Below, one piece after another: positions 52,784 to 62,722 of a stretch of DNA of 64,000 nucleotides. Numbering within the stretch: the first letter of the stretch is position 1; each line of letters opens with the position of its first letter. Under the pieces are notes generated by a model that did no database searches, was not told the origin of the DNA, and was given only the letters and a program-made list of their open reading frames with translations. Source of the DNA: Flavobacterium aquatile LMG 4008 = ATCC 11947 (GTDB taxonomy: Bacteria > Bacteroidota > Bacteroidia > Flavobacteriales > Flavobacteriaceae); the NCBI RefSeq assembly GCF_000757385.1, contig NZ_JRHH01000006.1, positions 1-64,000 on the forward strand, read 5' to 3'. A program made the position numbers and the translations under genes.

Positions 52784-53713
52784 TTACTGTTTGATTTTAC
52801 TTGCTAATAAATAAATCACTGCCATTCTAATTGCAACACCATTTTCAACTTGGTCTAAGATGACCGATTGTTGTGAATCGGCAACATCTGATGTAATTTC
52901 GACTCCACGATTTATTGGTCCGGGATGCATGATTACAATTTCTTTATTAAGTGAATCTAGCAAAGCTTTGTCAACTCCATATTGCTGTGCATATTCTCTA
53001 GTTGATGGAAAGTAGTTCACATCCATGCGTTCGTTCTGAACTCTTAACATATTTGCAACATCACACCATTCTAAAGCTTTTCGCAAATTTGGTTCAACCG
53101 AAACTCCAAGACTTTCAATGTACTTTGGAATTAGAGTTTTTGGTCCGCATACTTTTACTTCGGCACCTTGCATTTGCAGTGCATAAATATTTGACAAAGC
53201 CACTCTCGAATGTAAGACATCACCAACAATAACTACTTTTTTTCCGGCAACTTCGCCTAGTCGTTCTCTTATAGAAAAACTATCTAACAAAGCTTGAGTA
53301 GGATGTTCGTGCGCTCCATCACCAGCGTTTACAATACTTGCTTTTACATTTTGTGATAAAAAATACGCCGCACCTGGATTGGCATGACGCATTACAACCA
53401 TATCAACTTTCATTGACAAAATATTGTTTACAGTATCAATCAAGGTTTCTCCTTTTTTAACCGAAGATTGTGCTGCTGAGAAACTAATTACATCTGCCGA
53501 AAGTCTTTTTTGAGCCAATTCGAATGATAATTTGGTTCTCGTACTGTTTTCAAAAAATATATTGGCGATAGTTATATCTCGTAAAGAAGGCACTTTTTTT
53601 ATTGGTCGATTGATAACTTCCTTGAAATGATCTGCTGTTTCAAATATCAAATCGATGTCTTCCTTGACAAGGTATTTTATTCCTAATAAATGGTTTACAC
53701 TTAATTCTTTCAT
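52784..53713 (-). CDS. pyrB: Aspartate carbamoyltransferase catalytic subunit
   Basis: PyrB joins carbamoyl phosphate and aspartate, the first committed step of pyrimidine synthesis. The 309-aa protein has the carbamoyl-phosphate motif FFENSTRTKLSFELAQKRL, GDGAHEHPTQALLDSFSIRE (read in parts), VVIVGDVLHSRVALSN and IMHPGPINRGVEI. No PyrI regulatory chain is adjacent. pyrR lies upstream on the same strand with a 116-bp gap carrying repeats, so regulation through PyrR is plausible though no clear attenuator is seen. Confidence 0.96.
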   Translation of the reverse strand: MKELSVNHLLGIKYLVKEDIDLIFETADHFKEVINRPIKKVPSLRDITIANIFFENSTRTKLSFELAQKRLSADVISFSAAQSSVKKGETLIDTVNNILSMKVDMVVMRHANPGAAYFLSQNVKASIVNAGDGAHEHPTQALLDSFSIRERLGEVAGKKVVIVGDVLHSRVALSNIYALQMQGAEVKVCGPKTLIPKYIESLGVSVEPNLRKALEWCDVANMLRVQNERMDVNYFPSTREYAQQYGVDKALLDSLNKEIVIMHPGPINRGVEITSDVADSQQSVILDQVENGVAIRMAVIYLLASKIKQ

Positions 53714-53774
53714 TTATTGTTGTGTTGTTGTGTTTGTCAATCTGAATTTATTTCAGATTCTAAAATATTATATT

Positions 53775-53842
53775 GGTGCACTTCGACTGCGATCAGTGTG
53801 ACAATCTTTAAATTCGTAATTCGTAATTCTTAATTCGTAATT
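53775..53842. repeat. REP-like word plus AATTCGTAATT tandem repeats between pyrR and pyrB
   Basis: GCACTTCGACTGCGATCAGTGTGACA at 53777-53803 (in parts) is a word of the REP-type intergenic repeat common in Bacteroidota, with weak dyad symmetry. It is followed by three imperfect copies of AATTCGTAATT reaching into the pyrR 3' end. No coding content. Confidence 0.55.
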
Positions 53843-54369
53843 AAATAAACTGCATCTTCTCCTTCATTTTCAATCCAGCAAACTTTTACTTTTTCGTTGT
53901 TTATGGCGTCAACTTGTCTTCCTCGATAATCGGGTTGAATGGGTAAATGACGACTAAAACGTCTATCTATAAGTGTTAAAAGTTCTACTTCTGATGGTCT
54001 TCCAAACGATTGAATTGCCGTTAATGCTGCGTTGATACTTCGTCCTGTATAAAGAACATCGTCTACAAAAACCACTTTTTTATCTTCGACTAAAAAATCA
54101 ATCTGGGTTTTATTGGCTTCTAATGGTTTTTCGCCTCGACGGAAATCATCTCTAAAAAAGGTGATGTCTAAAAATCCGAGTTCGATATTGGAAACACTGT
54201 ATTCCTTTTCTAAAATCTGTTTTATTCTTTCGGCTAAAAATTTTCCTCGTGGTTGTAATCCTATCAAAACAGTGTTCGAAAAATCGAGATGCTTCTCTAT
54301 CAACTGACAGGCCAAACGATGAAGAATGATATTTACTTCTTGTGAAGTGAGCAATATTTTTTGACTCAT
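53830..54369 (-). CDS. pyrR: Bifunctional pyr operon regulator / uracil phosphoribosyltransferase PyrR
   Basis: The 179-aa phosphoribosyltransferase-fold protein shows FLDITFFRDDFRRGE, the PRPP-binding motif KVVFVDDVLYTGRSI, LIDRRFSRHLPIQPDYRGRQ and a family-length C-terminus. PyrR senses UMP and, in Gram-positives, binds pyr mRNA leaders; it also makes UMP from uracil. Here it stands just upstream of pyrB. A TATTTTTA near-consensus -7 box is on the minus strand at 54393-54400. Confidence 0.94.
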   Translation of the reverse strand: MSQKILLTSQEVNIILHRLACQLIEKHLDFSNTVLIGLQPRGKFLAERIKQILEKEYSVSNIELGFLDITFFRDDFRRGEKPLEANKTQIDFLVEDKKVVFVDDVLYTGRSINAALTAIQSFGRPSEVELLTLIDRRFSRHLPIQPDYRGRQVDAINNEKVKVCWIENEGEDAVYLITN

Positions 54370-54542
54370 AATGAAGTGTTGTGTTTGGAGTGTAAAAATA
54401 CGATATTTTTTTTATGGTTTAATTCAAATTTGGAAATTGCTTTAAAATAGTTTTCTCTTCTGCCACAGATTACACTGATTTTCACAGATTGAAATGATAA
54501 AAAGTTTATTAAAAATTGATTTAGAAAAAGACAAAACCAATC

Positions 54543-54643
54543 TAGCCCTGATTGCAATGGAAATAAAAATGATTTTTTCAATCATTTTTATTGTAATGGA
54601 AAGCAGGAATATGGAAACCAAAAATGCCCAAGCCTTTCGCTCC
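54543..54643. repeat. Interspersed ~100-bp repeat, copy B
   Basis: Starts TAGCCCTGATTG, holds a perfect hairpin (AATAAAAATGATT / AATCATTTTTATT), AAGCAGGAATATGGA and ends GCCCAAGCCTTTCGCTCC, matching copy A at 51008. It fills much of the 364-bp gap between pyrR and the pirin gene; the rest (54463-54494) has the word CCACAGATTACACTGATTT, related to the repeat at 55647, and a promoter box at 54692. Confidence 0.75.
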
Positions 54644-54691
54644 TGTAAACAATTTTAAGAATAAGTTTTATTGTTTTAATTCGAAAATAAG

Positions 54692-54699
54692 TAACTTTA
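54692..54699 (+). promoter_or_regulatory. Near-consensus -7 box (TAACTTTA) of the pirin gene
   Basis: TAACTTTA differs from TAnnTTTG in the last base and lies 35 bp before the ATG at 54734. Confidence 0.4.
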
Positions 54700-54733
54700 T
54701 GCACAAGTAATTTACAACTGAAAATCCTATAAA

Positions 54734-55627
54734 ATGTCAAATATCCAATTAATTATAGAGGAACGCGCTGCCGATATCGGAAACTTTTTGGTGGGACGAT
54801 TATTGCCGTTTAAAGAAAAAAGAACCGTCGGGCCATTTGCATTTATTGATCATATGGGTCCAGCCGAATTGTCGGATTATCAGAATTTAGATGTTGGTCC
54901 GCATCCACACATCGGACTTTCAACACTAACCTATCTTTTTGAAGGAAGTATTATGCATCGCGACAGTCTTGGAACTGAAATTGAAATACAACCTGGCGCA
55001 GTAAACTGGATGACTGCCGGAAAAGGCATTGTCCATTCGGAGCGAACACCAGAATATTTACGTCATTCGGAAAAGAAATTACACGGAATGCAAATTTGGG
55101 TGGCGTTACCAAAAGAATTGGAAGAAATGGAACCATCATTTGTTCATGTGGAAGCCGAACAATTGCCACAATGGAACGAAAACGGACTTTCCTTTAAACT
55201 TATTGCTGGTGAATTTTCGGGAAGAAAATCTGGAGTTCCAACTTATAGTCCGCTTTATTTTATCGAAATTAAAAGTACCGAAAAACAGAAAGTGAATATC
55301 GGAAATCATCTATTTGGAGAAAGTGCTTTGTATATTCTAGAAGGAAGCATCAATAGTGATGGAACGAATTTTGGTCCGAAGCAAATTCTGATTGCAAAAG
55401 AAAGTTCGTTATGTGAATTTGAAATAGAAGAAAACACTACAATTTATATTTTTGGTGGCGAGGCTTTTCCCGAAGAACGCTATATTTTCTGGAATTTTGT
55501 CTCCAGTTCTTCAGATAAAATTGAAGAAGCCAAACAACGTTGGATCAATCAAGAATTTCCAAAAATTGAAGGCGAAACTGGTTATGTTCCGTTACCTGAG
55601 AATAAAGGATTTACTATTAAAAAATAA
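54734..55627 (+). CDS. Pirin family protein
   Basis: The 297-aa bicupin shows VGRLLPFKEKRTVGPFAFIDHMGP, DVGPHPHIGLSTLTYLFEGS (two metal-binding His), GAVNWMTAGKGIVHSER (third His) and LHGMQIWVALP. Metal ligands of the N-terminal cupin are complete. Pirins bind iron; some have quercetin 2,3-dioxygenase activity, others act in redox signalling. Which applies here is open. It is a single-gene unit between repeats. Confidence 0.93.
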   Translation: MSNIQLIIEERAADIGNFLVGRLLPFKEKRTVGPFAFIDHMGPAELSDYQNLDVGPHPHIGLSTLTYLFEGSIMHRDSLGTEIEIQPGAVNWMTAGKGIVHSERTPEYLRHSEKKLHGMQIWVALPKELEEMEPSFVHVEAEQLPQWNENGLSFKLIAGEFSGRKSGVPTYSPLYFIEIKSTEKQKVNIGNHLFGESALYILEGSINSDGTNFGPKQILIAKESSLCEFEIEENTTIYIFGGEAFPEERYIFWNFVSSSSDKIEEAKQRWINQEFPKIEGETGYVPLPENKGFTIKK

Positions 55628-55646
55628 AAAATCTCAAAGTTTTTTT

Positions 55647-55737
55647 GCCACAGATTAAACGGATTTTAAAGATTTTAATTTATAGTCCTTAATTATTCTC
55701 ACAACAAAAATCTGTGATAATCTTTAAAATCTGTGGC
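55647..55737. repeat. Long imperfect inverted repeat with GCCACAGATT ends
   Basis: GCCACAGATT and GATTTTAAAGATT on the left mirror AATCTTTAAAATCTGTGGC on the right (55719-55737). Flanking runs are T7 left and A9 right. It is the familiar GCCACAGATT element of Bacteroidota intergenic regions and may stop transcripts of the convergent pirin and ABC-F genes. Confidence 0.7.
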
Positions 55738-55743
55738 TAAAAA

Positions 55744-55769
55744 AAAATCCAGCGGTTAAACTGGATTTT
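55744..55769 (-). terminator. Terminator of the second ABC-F gene
   Basis: AAAATCCAG (55744-55752) and CTGGATTTT (55761-55769) pair over an 8-nt loop; on the minus strand T9 follows. It lies 12 bp after the stop. Confidence 0.8.
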
Positions 55770-55780
55770 CATATCATATA

Positions 55781-57482
<1,702 letters not shown>

Positions 57483-57550
57483 GTGACTTACACACATTTT
57501 TTTGTTGAAAAACAGGTAAAAGTACGCGGTTGCGCTTTGTAGGAAAATGG

Positions 57551-57558
57551 TATATTTG
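57551..57558 (+). promoter_or_regulatory. -7 box (TATATTTG) ahead of the nuclease-STAND gene
   Basis: Exact TAnnTTTG match 162 bp before the ATG at 57720, implying a leader of about 155 nt. Confidence 0.4.
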
Positions 57559-57719
57559 TGAAGGATGTGATTTTAGAAATGCGTTTATTTATAAGTTATC
57601 CTTCATTGAAAAGCCAACCTTACAAATAGCAAATCTAGTTTTTTACCAACTCAAACTCCAACACTAAAAACAAAAGAGCTGTTTCTTTACAAGGCTCTAA
57701 GAAATTTCATAAGAATAAT

Positions 57720-60700
57720 ATGAGCAGACTCCAAACAATAGAAAATCGACTTAAAGAAATAAATGGAACTGTGTTTCAAGAGCTTTGCGATAGTTATTTA
57801 ATTATAAGAGATCATAATTACTTAGCTATATCTAGAACAGGAAGCCAAACAGGAAAACAAAAGACAACAAAAGGAACACCTGACACATTCTTTCAATTGC
57901 CAAACGGCAACTTTTTATATTCAGAAATTACAACTGATACGAGTACAAAAAATAAGTTAGCTAATGATATAAAAGCTTGTTTTGATCCAGATAAGACAAA
58001 AATACCTATTGATAAAATTCAAGAAATAGTACTTTGTTTCAATTGGAACATAGATCAAGAGAAAATATCTGAATTAAATGCATTAGCCCAAGGTTTTAAA
58101 GCTGATATTAGAATTCGCTATTTAATGTTGCAAGAATTAGCGTTAGAACTTCATTTAAATCACAGAGATTTAGCTCATCATTATTTAGGCTTGCCTTTAG
58201 ATACTGGTCAAATTATTTCAATAGACAACTTTATCAAAGAGTATGATAGAGCGTCAAAAGGTATTGCCACTCCTTTGAACAATACATTCTTACATAGGGA
58301 AACAGAATTAGAACAATTAAGTAATGTTATAGATAGTCACGACTTTATAATACTTACAGGAGCACCCGGAGTTGGAAAAACAAAGTTAGCAATTGAAACT
58401 ATCAACAATTATTTAGTAATCAATAAATTTTATCAAGCATATTGTGTTTCATATAAGAGTCATACTTTGCTTGAGGACTTGTATCAATATTTTGATGTAG
58501 AAAAAGACTATTTACTTTTTGTTGATGATGCAAACAGGATTGATGCATTTGAACAAATAACAGGCTTTTTTAAAGCTAATAGAAACGGTAAACTTAAAAT
58601 AATAATTACTGTAAGAGATTATGCTTTTCAAGAAATCGGAAGGAAATGTCAAGAGTTCTCAACTAAAAGAATAGACTTACAAAAGCTAAACGATGAACAA
58701 ATTATTGATATTATAAAATCTGAACCATTTGAAATTTTAAACCCTGATTATCATAAAGAAATAGTTCGAATTTCAGATGGTAATCCAAGATTAGCAATAA
58801 TGACTTCCCTTTTGGCAAAAAAGGAACAAAACTTATATGCTTTGCACGATGTTTCCGATTTATTTGAAAAGTATTTTTCAACTTTCATCAAAGATGATGG
58901 CGAATTTGAAAATCCCTTAAATATTAAATGTCTTGGAATTATTGCTTTCTTTTATACAATTCCATATAAGAATAAAGAAGTGACAGAATCAATTTTAGAA
59001 AAATTTGATATCTCATATAATGATTTTATAGATACTATAGACAAACTTGATAAGTTGGAATTGGCAGAAATTCAATTTGAACACGTAAAAGTCCCTGAAC
59101 AAAATCTTGCTATATTTTTCTTTTACAAAGCATTTATAAAAGACAACTTGCTTTCCTTTCAAGTTCTGCTAAACAACTATTTTGAAAATTATCAAAGTAG
59201 ATTTACAGACAGTATTATTCCTGCGAATAATACATTTGGCCCACAAAATGTAATGGACAAAATTAAACCTGTGTTAGTTGAACATTGGAACTTAATTCGA
59301 AACAATAATGAAAAGTCTTTTAATTTTCTCAATTCATTTTGGTTTTATTTACAAGATCAAACTTTAGAATTTACGTATCAGTACATAGAAACCTTTCCGA
59401 AAATTGAAGAAACCAAATATGACTGTTCGTATGAAAATAATCAATTCAATTATGACAAGGATAATATAATTGAATTACTAGGTAATTTTTTTCGTCTTAA
59501 TAGTAACTCTTTAAAAGATTCAATTGAATTGTTGTTCGAATATGTAACCAAAAAACCGGATAGATTGCCGGAACTTATTCATAAAATTAGAGAATTATTA
59601 ATTTTCGATAGAGATGATGAACACTACGATTTTTATAGACAAAAAGCTCTTTTCGATATATTAATATATGGTATAAACAAAGATGATGAATTACTTTCAA
59701 CATCATTTTATGAACTTTCAAAAACTTTCTTATCCTATCAATTTCAACAATTTAAAGGAGGTAGAAATAATAGTTTTATTCATTATCAATATCCAATTCC
59801 TAACAATAATACTATACATGAATTTAGAACGAAAATATGGAATACATTAGATAATAGTTTTGCATCTCGTCCTGTAATGGCTTTCAGGTTATTAAAGAAT
59901 TATTCACGAGTTCACCCAGATGTAAATAATGAAATAATGGAATTTGACATTCCATTTGTTCTCAATATTATAGACAATCATTTAAACAATGAAAATTTTG
60001 AACATTGTAAATATGTTCAAGACCAAATTAGGTGGTTCAAAAGACACGAGTTCAATTTACCCGAGTTCTCAAACTTCACTAACAAATTTGTTAATGAAAC
60101 TTACATAGCATTCTTAAAATTAGATTGGGATAGATTTAGAGATAAGGAAATATACGATTTTGATGATTTTCGAGATTATGAACGATTAAAAGAGGCAGAA
60201 ATAAGAAGCTCATTTATATTAACCAATGAGGTTGAAATCAATAACTTTTACAATACTTTTATACTATTAAGAAATTTAGCTGACAACAATTGGAACTATA
60301 ACAATGCACTAGATTTTGTTATAGATGAAAATTATTCAAGAGACTTAAAAATCGGTCATGCATTATTGGAAAAAATAATTGAAAAAGGAAATGAAGTTAA
60401 TTATGTTCCAAAAGTTGTTTTTAGAAATCAGTTGAAAGTTGCTAATACAGCTAACAATATTTGGAGTATTTTCCATATAAACCGTTTTATTGAGAATAAT
60501 TTAAATGGTATTTTAAGTAATATCAAAAAGTTTTGGTTCATTTTATCTGAAAATAATTACAGAGTTTCAAAATCATTGAAAAAATATAAACTACGCCAGC
60601 AAAAGAGTTTTAATCTTAAAGAATTATGGGAGTTATCATTTTATGATTGCATAGACGATTCATTAATCAATAAAAGCCTATCTAAATCATTAGTTGAAAC

Positions 60701-61580
60701 AATTTCAAAAATGGATAAATCTAATACAATTCATTTTGACAGACTTGAACGTTTTTTAAAAGTATCTCCAAACTTATTTCAAATAATTTTAAAAACTATT
60801 ACAGAAAAAAATGAAAGAGAAGGTACTCAAATACGAGTTTGGATGGATATTTTCAGTAAACATTTTGATAACCTTGGTGATGACATTGAGTTAATAAAAA
60901 AAGCTTACATCCAACAAAACCTTATTGAAAATCATTTTGACTACCAAGGACAAGGGATTCTAGAAATACTAAAAGTTGATAAAAATTTCTTAATAGAATT
61001 TGTTGAAAGTTTATATTCAGCAACTAACAGACATAGTCTTGGAGGCGACCATAGCGATATGAGTTATGTTTGGAATATAGAAAACATAGAAGAGACATTA
61101 ATCAATGTATTCGACTTAGTGATTGAAAAAGACTTATACTTTGGCATATCAGAACACTATTGTAATGTTTTCTTTAGAAATCCAAAAGAAGAACAGAAAA
61201 AAAGAGCGGATGATTTTATTAGACAATACGTAATTGTCAACAATCACGATTATAAAAAAATGCAAATCGTTGTTGACCTCATAAGACATTCAAGAAAAGT
61301 ATTATTTGAAGAAATATTCCTACTATTTATTTCATTAAATCAAGATAAAGAAACTTTCGGTAGATTAATGTGGAGAGGAAACGGTGGAACATATTCAGGT
61401 GATGTAATTATTGGAGATATTCAAGCTTCAGAATGGAGAAATTTATTGGAAATAGCTAAAAAATCAGCTGTAGGAATAAAGTTGATTCCAATAAAAAACT
61501 ATATAACTGAACAGGTTGAATCTTGTTTAAGGAGCGGAGATTGGGAAAGACAGCGAAAGTTTTTGAGAAAAGATTACTGA
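57720..61580 (+). CDS. Nuclease-like/STAND NTPase fusion, candidate antiphage (Avs-type) protein
   Basis: The 1286-aa cytoplasmic protein has three parts. Residues ~1-160 look like a restriction-endonuclease fold: ISRTGSQTGKQKTTKGTPD (Asp 55) and YSEITTD (Glu 69), a PD-(D/E)xK-like D...ExT pattern with Thr in place of the final Lys. Residues ~185-500 are a STAND-type P-loop NTPase: Walker A GAPGVGKT (214-221), Walker B YLLFVDDANRID, sensor IITVRDYAFQE, then a winged-helix-like part. The remaining ~750 residues are helical without clear repeats, the position of the target sensor in STAND proteins. Antiviral STAND (Avs) proteins have exactly this nuclease-NTPase-sensor order. Single gene with its own promoter and a terminator behind. 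Confidence 0.8.
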   Translation: MSRLQTIENRLKEINGTVFQELCDSYLIIRDHNYLAISRTGSQTGKQKTTKGTPDTFFQLPNGNFLYSEITTDTSTKNKLANDIKACFDPDKTKIPIDKIQEIVLCFNWNIDQEKISELNALAQGFKADIRIRYLMLQELALELHLNHRDLAHHYLGLPLDTGQIISIDNFIKEYDRASKGIATPLNNTFLHRETELEQLSNVIDSHDFIILTGAPGVGKTKLAIETINNYLVINKFYQAYCVSYKSHTLLEDLYQYFDVEKDYLLFVDDANRIDAFEQITGFFKANRNGKLKIIITVRDYAFQEIGRKCQEFSTKRIDLQKLNDEQIIDIIKSEPFEILNPDYHKEIVRISDGNPRLAIMTSLLAKKEQNLYALHDVSDLFEKYFSTFIKDDGEFENPLNIKCLGIIAFFYTIPYKNKEVTESILEKFDISYNDFIDTIDKLDKLELAEIQFEHVKVPEQNLAIFFFYKAFIKDNLLSFQVLLNNYFENYQSRFTDSIIPANNTFGPQNVMDKIKPVLVEHWNLIRNNNEKSFNFLNSFWFYLQDQTLEFTYQYIETFPKIEETKYDCSYENNQFNYDKDNIIELLGNFFRLNSNSLKDSIELLFEYVTKKPDRLPELIHKIRELLIFDRDDEHYDFYRQKALFDILIYGINKDDELLSTSFYELSKTFLSYQFQQFKGGRNNSFIHYQYPIPNNNTIHEFRTKIWNTLDNSFASRPVMAFRLLKNYSRVHPDVNNEIMEFDIPFVLNIIDNHLNNENFEHCKYVQDQIRWFKRHEFNLPEFSNFTNKFVNETYIAFLKLDWDRFRDKEIYDFDDFRDYERLKEAEIRSSFILTNEVEINNFYNTFILLRNLADNNWNYNNALDFVIDENYSRDLKIGHALLEKIIEKGNEVNYVPKVVFRNQLKVANTANNIWSIFHINRFIENNLNGILSNIKKFWFILSENNYRVSKSLKKYKLRQQKSFNLKELWELSFYDCIDDSLINKSLSKSLVETISKMDKSNTIHFDRLERFLKVSPNLFQIILKTITEKNEREGTQIRVWMDIFSKHFDNLGDDIELIKKAYIQQNLIENHFDYQGQGILEILKVDKNFLIEFVESLYSATNRHSLGGDHSDMSYVWNIENIEETLINVFDLVIEKDLYFGISEHYCNVFFRNPKEEQKKRADDFIRQYVIVNNHDYKKMQIVVDLIRHSRKVLFEEIFLLFISLNQDKETFGRLMWRGNGGTYSGDVIIGDIQASEWRNLLEIAKKSAVGIKLIPIKNYITEQVESCLRSGDWERQRKFLRKDY

Positions 61581-61646
61581 AAAGCGAACGCATAAAGTCA
61601 TACAGAATGCAACCTCAAGCTCCGCCAACCCTTCCCATAAAAACCT

Positions 61647-61677
61647 CCGCAAATGTCTCCTGACTTTGCGGTTTTTT
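61647..61677 (+). terminator. Rho-independent terminator after the STAND gene
   Basis: CCGCAAA (61647-61653) pairs with TTTGCGG (61665-61671), followed by TTTTTT. It lies 67 bp after the stop. Confidence 0.8.
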
Positions 61678-61762
61678 ATGTTTAAAAATTAATTCTTAAA
61701 AAAAAGATGGCACAAATTCAAACTTTAAAAAGCATTCTAAATGAACTTTTTTGCTATCTGAG

Positions 61763-61972
61763 TTTTCAGAGAGCAACTTTTGGCTGTCAGATAGCAATTT
61801 TGGGTTGTCAGATAACAACTTAGGGTTGTCAGATAGCAATTTTGGATTGTCAGATAGCAACTTTAGGTTGTTAAATAACAATTTTAGGTTGCCAAATAAC
61901 AATTTTAGGCTATCAAATGACAATTTTAGGTTGCTAAATAACAATTTTGAGTTGTCAGATAACAATTTTGTA
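61763..61972. repeat. 21-bp minisatellite, about ten copies
   Basis: Ten contiguous units of 21 bp, consensus TTGTCAGATAGCAATTTTGG plus one base, run from 61763 to 61972; the unit at 61784 and the next three are closest to consensus. As 21 is a multiple of 3, both strands stay open (7-residue repeat LSDSNFG or KLLSDNP), but neither has an ATG or ribosome-binding site, so I treat it as non-coding. The gap 61581-62232 holds the terminator above, this array, and a further ~250 bp in which only a small palindrome (ACGTA-AAAC-TACGT, 62067-62080) is seen. Confidence 0.85.
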
Positions 61973-62232
61973 AATTAGGTGATAAATTCTGGAGAAAATT
62001 AAACTAACACAATTAATTTCAAAACAATTCCATCCTCCAAAAATCAAAAAATAATTTACAAAAACCACGTAAAACTACGTACACTATTGTTAGTATTAAT
62101 AGGTACATTTGATAATTGATATACTAAGTTTTTTAACTAGTTATTAAACAGGATTTACCATATTGAAAAGGCAAACAACTGTAAACCAAATCAGATTACC
62201 TGAATGTCATTTAATTTCTAAATTCGCAACTT

Positions 62233-62622
62233 ATGGGTACTACTGCTACATTAGAACAATTAAAGCTAGCTCAGAAAGAACTGCTGCTTCATCATGAAGA
62301 GTTGGAAAAATGTTCGCACGAATTAAGAATAGCCGAAAATAAACTGAAAATCGGTGAAGAGGAAAAGAAGGAACACATCAGACAGTTGAACAGCGATTTG
62401 GAGAAAATGATGTTTATTGTTTGTCACAAGGTTCGGAAAAAGGTTGCCAATATTTTAGGGATTTCTACTATACTGCAAACCAATGAAAATCTTGAAATTA
62501 ACGATTGGAAGGAAATGCTTGATATCATTATAAAATCAGCCCAATCACTGAATACTGCAACAGAAGAATTATCCAAATTTATACATATCAATAGAGTTGA
62601 CATTGAGGAAACGCAAGATTAA
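62233..62622 (+). CDS. Histidine-kinase dimerisation-like protein without ATPase domain
   Basis: The 129-aa protein starts with a coiled coil (TLEQLKLAQKELLLHHEELE, EEEKKEHIRQLNSDLEKM) and continues FIVCHKVRKKVANILGIST, which matches the HisKA dimerisation box of PAS-type kinases (usually SHDLRxPLxxI) with His 65 kept but the Pro replaced. It ends after the second DHp helix; there is no HATPase part and no frame continues it. It could be a phosphotransfer or docking protein, or a kinase relic. The leader contains the ACGTA/TACGT palindrome at 62067-62080. Confidence 0.75.
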   Translation: MGTTATLEQLKLAQKELLLHHEELEKCSHELRIAENKLKIGEEEKKEHIRQLNSDLEKMMFIVCHKVRKKVANILGISTILQTNENLEINDWKEMLDIIIKSAQSLNTATEELSKFIHINRVDIEETQD

Positions 62623-62695
62623 TTTTTGAGATTTACTCAAAAACCACTAACAATACTTTAACGCTTGGTTAACAGAATATATAGTTTCATATAAA

Positions 62696-62703
62696 TATAT
62701 TTG
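62696..62703 (+). promoter_or_regulatory. -7 box (TATATTTG) of the terminal lipoprotein gene
   Basis: Exact TAnnTTTG match 19 bp before the ATG at 62723. Confidence 0.5.
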
Positions 62704-62722
62704 TTTTCAATAATTACACTTA

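Noticed and set aside
53714-53829. PyrR-controlled attenuator between pyrR and pyrB
   Set aside because: The gap holds REP-like words and AATTCGTAATT repeats; no terminator/antiterminator pair or PyrR-binding loop could be recognised.
54366-54581. 71-aa minus-strand open frame upstream of pyrR
   Set aside because: Runs through an interspersed repeat and lacks any family likeness or start signal.
61696-61978. Two overlapping repeat-coded frames on opposite strands (89 aa and 75 aa)
   Set aside because: Both start at TTG without upstream signals and owe their length to a 21-bp minisatellite that cannot hold stops.
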